Shown here one piece after another: positions 1-11,100 of a stretch of 64,000 bases of DNA. Position numbers and translations under genes: made by a program. The stretch is taken from the NCBI GenBank assembly GCA_964019425.1, contig OZ025807.1, forward strand, positions 372,001 to 436,000. Direction: 5' to 3'. Numbering within the stretch: the first letter of the stretch is position 1; the number at the start of each line of letters is the position of its first letter. Under the pieces are notes generated by a model. That model saw only the letters and a list, made by a program, of their open reading frames with translations. It had not been told where the DNA came from and searched no databases. This DNA comes from Flectonema sp. DT1601. Taxonomy: Eukaryota; Euglenozoa; Diplonemea; Diplonemida; Diplonemidae.

Positions 1-888
1 AGCTTTGGGTCCACAGAAATACTGCTGATGAGTTACTAGTGTGTTCGGAAGATATTTCTTTTTACAATATTTACAAACTACTTTCGTACGATCAACAACA
101 CGTCTATACGAGTGCTCTGCTATCGAATAAGTAGTTAAAACGATGTCGTACGCAAGTAGTTTTTTATGAGATGAAGGAGCAGAACCAATGTCTGACAAGT
201 GGTTTATTTGTTTTATGTTTAATGATGGTGCAAATCTGGTGATCTCTTCAGACCATTGACCAAGAGCTGACGATGGACAAATCACTAATGTCGGTTTATT
301 TGTTGATGACGACTGTTTGGTGGCGACTATCAACGCAATTGTTTGAATGGTTTTTCCCATTCCCATTTCATCTGCTAGAATGCCGCCTTTGACTGATGAG
401 GATTCCTGGTTAATCATCCAAGCAACACCAACTTGTTGAAATTCTAGTAAAGGAATACTCAGAGTTGTTAGCGGCACTACGTGTTCAGCGCTTTTACTTG
501 GCCTCCAGGAATCGTCGAGTTTTGGTTTTAGTTTTTCTGGGATGTCAGTTCTTGATAACTCTTCAAGAAGTTCCCCTTTTTGTTTTTTATTTAAACTGTC
601 AATTCCGTGAAGAATTTTTGTTATTTCAGATTTAGTTCCTTTTATTCTAAAGCATGTGTGATGACACCATGAATTAAACCATTGCTTCCATCTAATTGGC
701 ATTCCCAATCTGATGGAACCTTTTTCAATCAGCTCACAACATTTTGCACATTTCGCTCTTCCAGACTTTGCAAGCTCTATTCTATAACGATATATTTCGT
801 CTGAGTCGCTTGCTTCACACCACTGACCATCTTTGATGGTCAAATCTGGGTGTGGTTTTTCTGTTTTCAGTTGTTGTAAGTCAGACAT
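1..888 (-). CDS. Rad16/SNF2-family DNA helicase with N-terminal PARP-type zinc finger (partial)
   Basis: Translating the minus strand from ATG at 888 to the left edge gives 296 residues with no stop, so the 3' part is cut off. Residues about 38-82 form a PARP-type zinc finger: C47-x2-C50, then H76-x2-C79, with the usual conserved tryptophans. Residues 145-260 are the start of an SNF2 ATPase: ADEMGMGKT at 172-180 is the Walker A motif, followed by a motif Ia-like stretch (LVICPSSALGQW). At 272-292 a C-x2-C...H-x4-C knuckle follows, as in Rad16-like proteins. Rad16/Rad5-group proteins are chromatin-acting ATPases of nucleotide-excision repair, often with a RING finger, which would lie outside the window. 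The PARP finger suggests direct recognition of broken or distorted DNA (inference). A pyrimidine-rich stretch ending CTCAAAG lies 10 bases before the ATG. Confidence 0.86.
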   Translation of the reverse strand, partial: MSDLQQLKTEKPHPDLTIKDGQWCEASDSDEIYRYRIELAKSGRAKCAKCCELIEKGSIRLGMPIRWKQWFNSWCHHTCFRIKGTKSEITKILHGIDSLNKKQKGELLEELSRTDIPEKLKPKLDDSWRPSKSAEHVVPLTTLSIPLLEFQQVGVAWMINQESSSVKGGILADEMGMGKTIQTIALIVATKQSSSTNKPTLVICPSSALGQWSEEITRFAPSLNIKQINHLSDIGSAPSSHKKLLAYDIVLTTYSIAEHSYRRVVDRTKVVCKYCKKKYLPNTLVTHQQYFCGPKA

Positions 889-932
889 TTTAGTACTCCT
901 TTGAGATTTATTAGAAAAGAAAAAACGAAGTT

Positions 933-966
<34 letters not shown>

Positions 967-1929
967 AACAATGACACAAAACTGATCCTCTACCTTCAAT
1001 GAATGAATTGCTGTCGTTTTTTTCGCACCTTTCATTCATCTGAAATCCATCGATACATGTTTTGTTGTTATGAGAAGCAATAAATAATAAACTTCGAAAC
1101 GTATAAAAGAAAATTCCAACTTTGAATAATTCTGATTTTTGGTGTAAATGAGGTTCCTAAAACACTGCAAAAAAAAAAGGAAAACAAGATTTTCCAAACG
1201 ACAGTGCAGATGTTTAATTAAGGATAAGATGGTGATAACATTAAATAGTTAGGTATTAATGTTAATCAGATCAATCAAAAAAAAAAAAAAAAGCAAATCA
1301 AATCAAAAATTAAAAAGTCTTTTCTTCGGACCTTACCCCTTATCCTCAGAGAAGAAAGTAGGGGGGACACCGCGGTGTCAGCTGTCCTTCTCATCATAGT
1401 GCAGATGGATGAGATTATAGCAACGTAAGTAGACACAATCTTATAAGGATTGTTATGGTAGCTTAGGCTGACGGGGCATCCTGAACACAGCATGCCATTG
1501 TCAGCTTTCCATCACCTTTCTGATTGTAGACAGATGTTAATAATGTTGAGTTTTGGGATGAACAATAAAGATAAATACAAAAGTATAAATAAATGGCCTT
1601 TCAAAATGAGAGGAACAAAAAAAAAAAAGAGAAGAAGAATGCGACACTCGTGACACATCTTTCATGCACAAAAACAAAGCCAAAATCCCGCTATGTGGCA
1701 AAAGCAAACCGGGTTACCGGCTTACAGGGAGAGAGCAAGAGGCAGAATAAATAATAAATATTTAAATACATAAATACAAGAAAAGCTTCACGCGAAGAAG
1801 TTCCCACGGACTATCACACCGAAAACAAAAAGATTTTAATACCGCGTGACGTTGATGTGTTTATAAGCTGCGCGATACATGGCTATGTCCTTCTCCGTTT
1901 TGTTATGTTAGTGTTTGCATTTGTTCTTC
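889..1929. other. AT-rich intergenic region
   Basis: No supportable gene. It holds a T run of about 28 bases (937-965), A runs near 1275 and 1620, and a moderately GC-rich patch at 1325-1500 with no coding signal I can defend. Probably the 3' flank of the gene to the right and the 5' flank of the helicase. Confidence 0.6.
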
Positions 1930-2829
1930 CTACGGAAGGCAGTCATTAGGACAACCGTGGTTCACACAACCAGCTTCAGGAGGAAATGCTCCGTGTGGTA
2001 TGGAACACCAGTCTTCAGGACAGTCACCCTCTACTCCAAACATAATTAGAATCTCATGATATCTTGAAGGAATGACTTCTACGATCGTCACCTCGGTGGC
2101 ATCGACCTTCGTGTGGAAAGCAATTGTGCGAAACGTTTCATCAAAGTGCGGGGAACAGAACCCGCTGCCCCATCCTTTCGAAATAAGTTGCTGCGCCAAT
2201 CCATCGGACTTTTTTCCAGTGCACTCAGAACAACGAAATAGTGACATCCAGAAGACACATTCAGTTCCCTCACAACACGTCAGTTTGATGTCCATGTCGC
2301 GAGGTGTCGGGTGCGGAAACTCAAATGCAATCATCCCATCGATATGGTCGTGGAAGTTTGTGTAATTCACTCTCCCGAAATTAAGAACATCAGTTGGACT
2401 CATGATCGGACCGTGTTGTGGTAACATGTTAAATACATTGTCGCTGTTTGTAGAGATCGACACCCCGGACACGCACGCTGGAATCGGTCGAGTCCTGAAC
2501 CTAGCAAACAAGTAGTTTCCGAAAAGTTGACCACGTCTGCGAATGTGACACAACACCTTATAGCGTGTGTCAGGTTTGATTGGTGTCCCCATCGCATCAA
2601 ACAGAAGCTCATCTATTACATTGATACTCTTCACGTCATTCTTCGATATCTTCACTGCATATGAAGAAAGTTGTGGGACCCAATCAATTAAAGTGTAATT
2701 GACATTCCTTTCGAAAGCCGCACACATTAAATCTGATTCCGGAAGAGTAGCAGTGTCAATGCTAACCCGCACCCTGATGCTGTATGCAGTTAACGTGACC
2801 TTCGCAATGAGGGTGATTGCGTTACCCAT
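1930..2829 (-). CDS. Hypothetical protein, 299 aa
   Basis: A single-exon reading frame with less skewed base composition than its surroundings. I do not recognise a family. There is no clear signal peptide or membrane segment (the N-terminus begins MGNAITLIAK). The middle is mixed alpha/beta in character, and the C-terminal third is cysteine-rich: CCEGTEC, CSEC and a tail of CVNHGCPNDCLP, suggesting disulfides or metal binding. The start is supported by a pyrimidine tract ending CATCTTACAG, 27 bases upstream of the ATG, which fits a trans-splice acceptor. It lies in the same orientation between the helicase and the Ser-Pro-Arg repeat protein. No function is proposed. Confidence 0.7.
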   Translation of the reverse strand: MGNAITLIAKVTLTAYSIRVRVSIDTATLPESDLMCAAFERNVNYTLIDWVPQLSSYAVKISKNDVKSINVIDELLFDAMGTPIKPDTRYKVLCHIRRRGQLFGNYLFARFRTRPIPACVSGVSISTNSDNVFNMLPQHGPIMSPTDVLNFGRVNYTNFHDHIDGMIAFEFPHPTPRDMDIKLTCCEGTECVFWMSLFRCSECTGKKSDGLAQQLISKGWGSGFCSPHFDETFRTIAFHTKVDATEVTIVEVIPSRYHEILIMFGVEGDCPEDWCSIPHGAFPPEAGCVNHGCPNDCLP

Positions 2830-5654
2830 TTATCTACTTCTTTTCTTGGTTTGGGTCTGTAAGATGAAAGGATGATAATAACAAACAGAACACGTCTAGA
2901 GTGGAACTGAACGCACATGACGTCTACTGCTGGACAATAGAAATATAAATAAAAAATAAACTAACTAATGCTAACAGTGTCTGATATCTTAGAGCCACCT
3001 CTCAGATTAGAACATAATCCGTGAGTCAGAAGAAAGGCTGCTCGGAATCCTTCTCTCAAGGAAAGAAGCAAACAGCTGGGGTATGCAGAACCACAACTAT
3101 AGTCGTGGGTTTTGTTCTCACCACCAGCCACTTATCTTATAGAACCAAAAGGATTTTTGTGCCACAACGAAGGAGCAACATCAGGGCTCCATAAAAATAA
3201 TGGAGCACGAAAAGAAATTATAAAAGTGCGGCAGTTAACATCCATAAGTGACTACTGCTTCTGGTTGCATGGACGATAATTCTCTCCCTATCAGGAAGCG
3301 TATCATGTTTGCCACACGGTAATCACGTATCAGTTGATAAAAAGTCTTAATATGACTAAATCGTCTGAAGATTTTAATTGCAAAAAAAAAAAAAAAAGAA
3401 ATGATGACAAAAACAAAACTAAAAAAAACAGCAAGTAAGTACTTTACTTATAATCAAAAAGTTTAAAAAAAAAAAAAGTACGCACGAAGACTTTTAATTT
3501 TTCTTTTCTTTTTTTTTTTTTTTTTTTTTGATGTATTTTGTTATTTCGACAGGTTGATAAGAGACTGTGACACAACAAACGCTACGACAAGCTTACTTGT
3601 ATTGTGTGTTGATTGATACAAAAATATAAAGCAAAAAAAACAAACCACAGCATCAACCCGCAATGCTGTTATTTTTTTTTTTTTTACTTTTTTTTTTTTT
3701 TTTCGCGGATTTGAAAACCACCAGTTTCTTCATGTTACACTCGTGGAAATTGATTGAACGAGGTAAAAAAAAAAAAAATAATAGATAAATAAAAATAAAT
3801 CCTTGATTATTTTTAATTGTTGACGGCTGACCAAGATAGAGTAATTATTTTCACACTGGAGGAAAAGATACTCGTAGAGCCCTAGGTTTAGATCGGTTCG
3901 ATTTTTTTATTTTTTTTGTTTTTTTTTTTTTAGATTTTACAAACAGAGGATATCCAATTATGAAAAAAACTGATGTCTATGTGTCGTGTGGAGACGAAAA
4001 AGACTAGTGTTTAGTTTAGTTTAGTTTAATTTAGTTAGCAAAATACAAACTGATGACTACGAGGGGTCTGGATAGCCCGCATCAGTAAGGACCCAATCGC
4101 GAAGATTGTAGTTTCACTAGTGTGTTTTTCTGAACTGCCAAAGCCTGAAAATACCTGAGTTTCGACTAAGATTTTGGATGGCTTGCAGAGGGGCAGTGCA
4201 GTTGTAAAAAAGAAAACACAAACTATCAGTTTTTTTTTTTTTTTCAAATCAAAAAATTGTTCATAATATAAATTCTTATTTATTTATTTATTATTCATCT
4301 TTCGCAAGACGCGGAAGGATATCGCAGTAACTTTTTTTTTTTTTTTTTTTTTTTTCGCATTAGAAAAAAATGTTTTCTTGCACCCCGTCATCGTCGGATA
4401 TAGTTTCCGATACAACGGCGCATATTTTATTAAAGGTAAGAATCAAAAAAAAAAAAAGAGAGAGAGAGAGAGAGTAAGCTTCCTTATTATTTTTTTCATC
4501 TCAATAGAATAAAGGAACCAAGAAGAAACAACATTCGATAATGAAAATAAAGTTTTCCTTTGATTTATTTAAAAAAATATATAAAAATAAAAAAAAAAAA
4601 GAATAATAATAATAATAATAATTGGCTTTAACTTAAGAACTGATGTTTTTTTTTTTCTTTTTTTTTTTTTGGTTTGTTCACGAAAACCCCGTGAATCTTC
4701 CCATACATACAAGTTATAAAGTCAAAGCATAAAATTATATTAAACAACTGCGTTATACATAGCCGTAAAAATGAAACTCTCCAGAAGAAAAAAAAAGTCA
4801 AGAAAAGACTTATAAACCAAGAGATGACTTATTTTCCTGAAGAGGATTAAAAGAAGAGGGGAAAAAAATATATTCACGGAAATGTGTAGGATGATGCCTA
4901 GCACAGCGAGAGAGTCTTTCAGAAAATGAAATAATCTCAAAACTGACTATACTAAAATATAAAATATAAAATATATAAAAAAAAGAAATGCTGACTTAGG
5001 AGAACATTCTAGCACAGCAAGAGGGCAAGTTTACATAAAACGTAAAACAGACTACTGAAGTTAAGCTACTCGTATATTTTTGATCGCAACAATAATCAAC
5101 CACTGTAACAAGCGTTACATCATCGTGTTGTCGGATGATTTTTTTTTTTTTTTTTTTTTTTCCCTTTTCTTTCTCCTCTCATCAATCATTCAGTACACCA
5201 ATAAAAAAAAAAAAAAAGTGCAAAGAGCGAAAACTGGCTTAGGCAAACCTAGCACAGCCTGATACTGGGGTATAAATAACAAAAAGTAACTTGACTTTTT
5301 TTTTTTTTTCCGTATGCGGAAACATAATAATCGAGAATCACAGGATGGCTTAATACTGTTGGAATCATCTATCACTTTTGTGTTCTCATTTCACTAAAAA
5401 AAAACGATTTTCGTTTCCATGCCGTTCATCAGTTACTTTGATAAAGTTAATTGAGCCGAAGATTGGGGTGGGTTAAAACTTTGACAATGTAAAAAAACAG
5501 TAACAACTTTTAAATATTAAAAACAAAATTAATATCAAGTACTTGACTGAAAGAACGAAAATACTTGTAGTTGTTAATCAAGGCCGAAGATTGGGGAGAG
5601 ACTTAATACTATACGAGAAGATCTATCTGGGAAGAATACCGCAGGTCTTTTGCA

Positions 5655-5687
<33 letters not shown>

Positions 5688-6569
5688 AATAAAAAGTACC
5701 GTCGCCATAAATACAGGCATTGTAATATTTGCCAAGTTTGGGGGAGGAGGAGGGAACTCAGAGAGACAAAAAAAAAAAAAAAAGGAATAGATAAATTATC
5801 AGGCATAAAAAACAAAAATAAAAACACTCAACATCAGTGAGTGTCTTCTATGCCAAGTTGTTAATGTCCGGGTCTCACAGAGCATCATCAGAATCGTCAG
5901 TCATGACAAAACCAGACTTGTGTCCTGAGACTTAAACTCATAATAATACCGAGCCTGGGGGATTCCCAATGCTGCGGTAGTACATTGTATTACCTTTAAT
6001 AACCTTTTATTACGTAACTGCAATAGCTAACAAAAAAAAAAGGTCATTTATGCGTGCTTATTACATTTTTTTTTTTTTATTCATTTTATTATATTTTTTT
6101 TTTTAAATTTTTTTTTTTTCCCCCTACATACAACTTGTTGCAACAACAGAAAGGAGAAGGAAGGGAAAAAAAAAAAAAAAAAAAAAACGCGCGTCGCAAG
6201 GAAAAACTTGAAGAATAAAACAGAAATACCGTGTGTCAAGTCGCAAAAAAGAAATAACAGAAATTTAAATAAAAAAAGAGGGGCTGGTGGTGAAACTTTA
6301 ACAAATGTAAGAAAAAAACAATAACAACCTAAGGTATTAAAACAAAAAAAAACAAAAAATGGGGAGAAATAAATCAACGGAACTAGTAACGAGCAAGTCA
6401 TTCATTAACCCTAGATAACAAGGCAACAATGAGGCGCAAAATGCGGTCAGTCGACGATTTTTGCGCATAACAGATTGTTTTAGGTATCAATGCAAAAGCA
6501 GCTTTATATTTAAAAGCTCGACTTACTTGGAAAAGATTGCAAATCCGTCACTTGTTGCAATGCAACAGT
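2830..6569. other. Long low-complexity intergenic region
   Basis: About 3.7 kb with no supportable gene. It is packed with A and T homopolymers (3520, 3670, 4330, 5145, 5660, 6165), a GA dinucleotide run at about 4458, and a short hairpin repeat at 4049-4086 (listed separately). The small open frames here translate to Phe- or Lys-runs and are artefacts of the homopolymers. Confidence 0.6.
4049..4086. repeat. Dispersed hairpin repeat, copy 1
   Basis: The sequence starts ACTGATGACTACG and ends GCATCAGT. The outer arms pair (ACTGATG with CATCAGT) and there is an inner GGG/CCC pairing. A second copy with the same start, the same inner arms and the same following GGAC-CAAT stretch lies at 55510-55547. 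Function unknown. Confidence 0.45.
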
Positions 6570-7664
6570 TTAACGAAATGCCGGCCTTCCTAAACTACTA
6601 ACTCGAGTGACGTCATGAGCAGTTCTTAAAATCTGAGCGGGAGTAGCACTGAATCGTCCACGTGGACTTTCTGGTGATGGTGTCCTTGAAGGAGAACTAA
6701 GTCGTCTTCGAGGAGACTCAGGAGATACAGTGCTAATATTAGAAGCGCGAAGTACTCTGGCTAAACCAACACTAATCTTCGTACGAGGACTTTCTGATGT
6801 TGATAACCTCGCAGGACTAGATGTTCTTCCAGGAGTTGCTTCTGGAGAGATTGATCTCGATCGAATAACTTGTGGAACAGATCTACGACCCTGTTCAGCA
6901 ATCTTTGATAAGTTAAGTGACACTACCGAACCATACCTCGGAGGGCTATACTTTCTTATTGATGTATCATCTGGAGAAGGTGATCTAGAGCGAGATGCGA
7001 GTGAGAACTTTCTACGAGGACTCTCAGGAGAAGGTAGATTCTTATTCAAACCAAATGCTGGAGGAGGTGCTATCTTTCTACCACGAGGGCTCTCAGGGGA
7101 CAACAACAATAAATGTGATTCACGAAGATGTTTAGTTGGGGTTGGACTTGTCTTCCTACGAGGACTCTCTGAAGAACCACTTCGAAAAGATGACTTCTTA
7201 CGAGGGCTATCAACACTTGTAAACAGTTCGTGAATTGGAGACACACCAGTCTGCCAACGAGGTGCTTCTCTGTTAGTATTTGAACGACCTCTTTTTGTAT
7301 TTGAGGTTCCTTTTCTCTTTGGAGAAGTTTTTCTAACGGGTGCGTCCTGAACCTTTTTAGGTTGAGGAAGTGGAGGAGGAATTGGACTCTTCTTCGGTTC
7401 TCTTTTCTCTATTTGAATGCCTGGCTTAGCAGATCTCTTTAACTGAGATTTGTACCACATTCTGGGATCTTCAAACTCGTATTCGTCTAAAGTACATTCT
7501 TCACCGATGAGACCACTCCAATGCCAACTTCTTAAGAATCCCTCGAGTTGTTCATCGTCTCTCCATATGCACCAGTTGTTATTCCTGTCTGGATCTTCTG
7601 TTAATTCCATAGTCCATTCATCTGAGTTATTATCAGAAGTTACCATGAAGGTTGTGTTTGACAT
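6570..7664 (-). CDS. Ser/Pro/Arg-repeat basic protein, 364 aa
   Basis: The single-exon product has two parts. Residues 1-75 are acidic and tryptophan-rich (several WxxW-type spacings) and look folded, but I do not recognise the domain. From about residue 85 to the end it is disordered and basic, with seven copies of a (D/E)SPR motif in contexts such as SPESPRRK, spaced 15-40 residues apart. Such SP-R repeats are typical targets of proline-directed kinases and occur in microtubule-associated and splicing-related proteins. Which applies here cannot be told. An AG (AAAAAATAG) 24 bases before the ATG may be the splice acceptor. It lies just downstream of the LRR-RRM gene on the same strand. Confidence 0.72.
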   Translation of the reverse strand: MSNTTFMVTSDNNSDEWTMELTEDPDRNNNWCIWRDDEQLEGFLRSWHWSGLIGEECTLDEYEFEDPRMWYKSQLKRSAKPGIQIEKREPKKSPIPPPLPQPKKVQDAPVRKTSPKRKGTSNTKRGRSNTNREAPRWQTGVSPIHELFTSVDSPRKKSSFRSGSSESPRRKTSPTPTKHLRESHLLLLSPESPRGRKIAPPPAFGLNKNLPSPESPRRKFSLASRSRSPSPDDTSIRKYSPPRYGSVVSLNLSKIAEQGRRSVPQVIRSRSISPEATPGRTSSPARLSTSESPRTKISVGLARVLRASNISTVSPESPRRRLSSPSRTPSPESPRGRFSATPAQILRTAHDVTRVSSLGRPAFR

Positions 7665-8137
7665 ATTGTTGTTGACTTATTGTTGTCACCTATTTTTTAG
7701 AGACGAAAAAATAGAATTAACACAAAAGTAGGGGAAGATTAAAACACTCAGATAGAACAGGTTTAGACTTGTGTGATCCTGATTTAAAAAAAAATTATTA
7801 TTATTATTAAAAAAGGCATGAACTTAATAAATAACAAAAATCGTTACAAAAAAATGGGAGGGGGGGGAGGACCTTGAAAGGTCAATAATCAAATAATCAA
7901 TATATATCTCTATTACCTAAGTTGATTACACGAACTCTAATTTAGCAAACTACACAAAAGAAATGGATAGTGAAGGGGGGTGGGAGAAAGGTCGAGGGGA
8001 ATTTACTTTTTTTTTTTAATTATTTCCGTTCGATTAAAACAAAAAAAAAATATATATTACAAGTAGTGTGAAACATTGTTGATTTGCCGTAAAATCTCTT
8101 TTTCTATGTTAGGATAAATATTAATGGCAGGATAGAG
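7665..8137. other. Intergenic region
   Basis: About 470 bases, AT-rich, with a G-rich patch (7860-7870) and short A/T runs. No gene or clear regulatory element other than the presumed acceptor for the gene on its left. Confidence 0.5.
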
Positions 8138-11100
8138 TTATAAAAACGGAAAACTACTAACACTTCTCGTGATAATAGGAGATTTCGTTACCTTTTTCGC
8201 ATACTCATCAAGAGCAGAGGTGTTCCCCTGATCTATAAGTGCGAATATATATTTTAAACAAGTTTTTGTATCACTTAGATGCTTCAACATCTGAAGAAGC
8301 GACTCAAGAGGTGTAGTCGGATCAGAAATTGCAGGAGCTGCAAGATCTTCTTCTGTAATATTAAAATATTGCACGACCGAGGATGGAACTTGAGTGTTGT
8401 TAAGAAGTTTCGCTGATTTTACGATTAATTTGTATCGTTCTTGTTCTGACTTCGGAGCTTTTGCTATTAAAACAAGCAAAGCCTTGACGGCTAACTGTGC
8501 TTTGCCATAATCTTCTTTAAGAAGACTTAACCAAGAGATAACAGAGTCTGGTGGTCCGCGAACAACAGGACTCTCCTTTCGAACTGACGCAACAGGACTT
8601 TTACCTTTTGGAGTCATAGAAGGGAATGGAATATTAGTAGGTAAGGATTCTTGTCTTCCAGCTGACAACTCTTGGTGTAAGTTAGACAATTGATCGAACA
8701 AAACCTGAAGAGCATCAGATACTTGTGGTGACTGCAATGATCGAGGACTAATTAATTGATGTTTTTTATTCTTCTGAGGTGTTGTGAATGCTTCAATACC
8801 ATTCAACGCTTCCCTCAGTCTCGGAGAAGCTGTTCTCACACTTGACGGATGTGTAGGAGGACGTAGCTGTTGTTTTTGACTTTGAACATCACCACCAACA
8901 GACAGTTCAGGTTCTACATCATTCTCAGTGTAGTTGCTGTAGTCAGTTGCTACATCACTGCTGAATGAGACTCCTCGATCTCTGCCTTTTGAAAAACTTC
9001 TGTCTCGTAATGCAGGTTTTAATTCTAACTGTTGTTGATTGATTGGTTCATAATTATCCAATAGTTCCTCACGGTGATGACGTCGTCCTCGAGTTGGATC
9101 AACTGGAGCTGATTTTGATCTTTGCAGACTTCCTCTGTTTGCTTGATTAGTCTTTGTAGACTTAACTCTGCGACAGTCAGAAGGTACTAATGTCTTCGAC
9201 ACAAATCTCTGAACTGAATGGATACTATTATCTCGTGAGAGAGTAGCATTAGTTGATTCATCTGTATCAGAGATTGTAATGGTGTCGAGAAGTTGTCGTT
9301 TTTGATTATAACTGAGATCTGAATCATTCAAAGGCAACGTTCCAACACTTGACCGAGACATCCTCGAATTATTACTTACCCTGCTATCTACTTTCGACTT
9401 TATATGTGAGTATAGGGATGTTGCGCTTTTACTTCTTCCGTGTGGACCATTCTTCGTAATTATCTCTCCCTGTTGTGAAGGTTGTAATCCGAATTTTCTC
9501 GCTTGTTTATCACTGAGATCTCTTTTTATTTGATCAGCTTGAATTCGACGTGCAGTTGCTTTTGCTCTACCCCTAGATGAGTATCCAGGTGAGGTTATTT
9601 GCTTTGCTGATTCGAAGCTAACACCACTTAACGTTTTGTGAGCCACAGAAGTACTGATGTCTAATCCAGAAACAGCTTGAGAACTATCCTCAAGCTGAGA
9701 GTGAGAATAAAGAGTACTTTCTTTATTCAAAGAAGAGTAGTGTTGTTTAGAATAGGCGAGTGATACCCCAGTTGCGTGATATTTCTCATCGAGGTGTTCC
9801 AAGTTGGGAAGTAAATTCATAATCAGAGGTCTGTAGTCAGGCATCTGTCTGACTATTAATGAAATGTTCTTTCCTGCATCCCAAGGTGAGGTTGAACATT
9901 CTTGTTTGGCACGCTCTGCTGCAGCAGTGCCATCAGAAAACACAGCAGTGGCTATTCGATGCATTCTAATCTTACAAATGAGACCATCATACTCACGGAT
10001 ACCTCTCATCGTAGTCATTGTCACAAGCATTTCCTTAACTCTGCATTGACCTTGACGTGCATATGCTGAATCCAATCGAGTCATGTATTCGTTAGAGAAT
10101 TGTTGCCAACCGTTTACAGTTCCATCTTCTCCTTCTGGGAGATATTCCCAACGGGGTGGTTGAATTTCAATTTCAGAAACATTACCATGCATACTTAACA
10201 GTGTTGTAAGGGATTGTTTATCAATTGTTGATAGTAAGTTGTGGATCACAACACGACCTTTTTTTCCACGAACTTCAACTTCGAAATTTGGGACCCCAGG
10301 AGCAGGTTGCTGACCGCTAATTGAAGCAGCTGCTGATTTAGCAACGTCTCCTGCGTCTTTGAAAGTTACGAATGCTGCTGTGCGAGAGCCATCTCTAGTA
10401 GTTCTGTTTGATAAGATGTCAACTTCTTCAACACAGCCATAAGGTCTGACTAGTGCTTCAACTGATACTTTATCACAGCTTGATGGAATATTTGATATGC
10501 ACACTCGTCGTCTACCTGCCGGATGCGAAAGAGGATTTCCTTTCAAAACTAAAGTCCTCAATCGAATATTAAGCGACAGAGTTCTAATAGATGCCGGAGT
10601 AGCCAATTGATTATCAGAGATGTCTAAGAAGGTTAGTTCTGTTAGGTGTTCGATTCCTTCTATTTTACGTATCTTATTCCTGCCTAGTAATACCTTTCTC
10701 AAGAGTCTGTTGTGAGTGAAACAATTCGACATTTTTGAGAGACAATTACGACGGGCGTTGATTGATACTAAATTCGTACAATTTGATAAAGATCCATTCA
10801 GTGATTTCAATCCACAGTTGCTAATGTCTAAACAAACAACACAATCAGGGAGACCACTGAGCTCTACTAAAGGATTATCACGTAGTATCAAAACTGTTAT
10901 TTTTGATAAGTCTTTGTACGAAACACTACTTAGCCTCATACTGCTGAAGTCTCTTATTATCGTATTTCTATGATTTGGTATTTCAGATGTAATGTCAAAC
11001 GTATCGAGTATATCTGTTAAGTCACCTGGTAAAGCCATGCTGTGTTGAGACATTTGTTTTTCTCTACTTTTGCGATCACGTTCATCCACCAACAAGGATG

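Noticed and set aside
6730-7233. 167-aa plus-strand frame
   Set aside because: Antisense shadow of the Ser/Pro/Arg-repeat gene; its GLS repeats mirror the SPR repeats.
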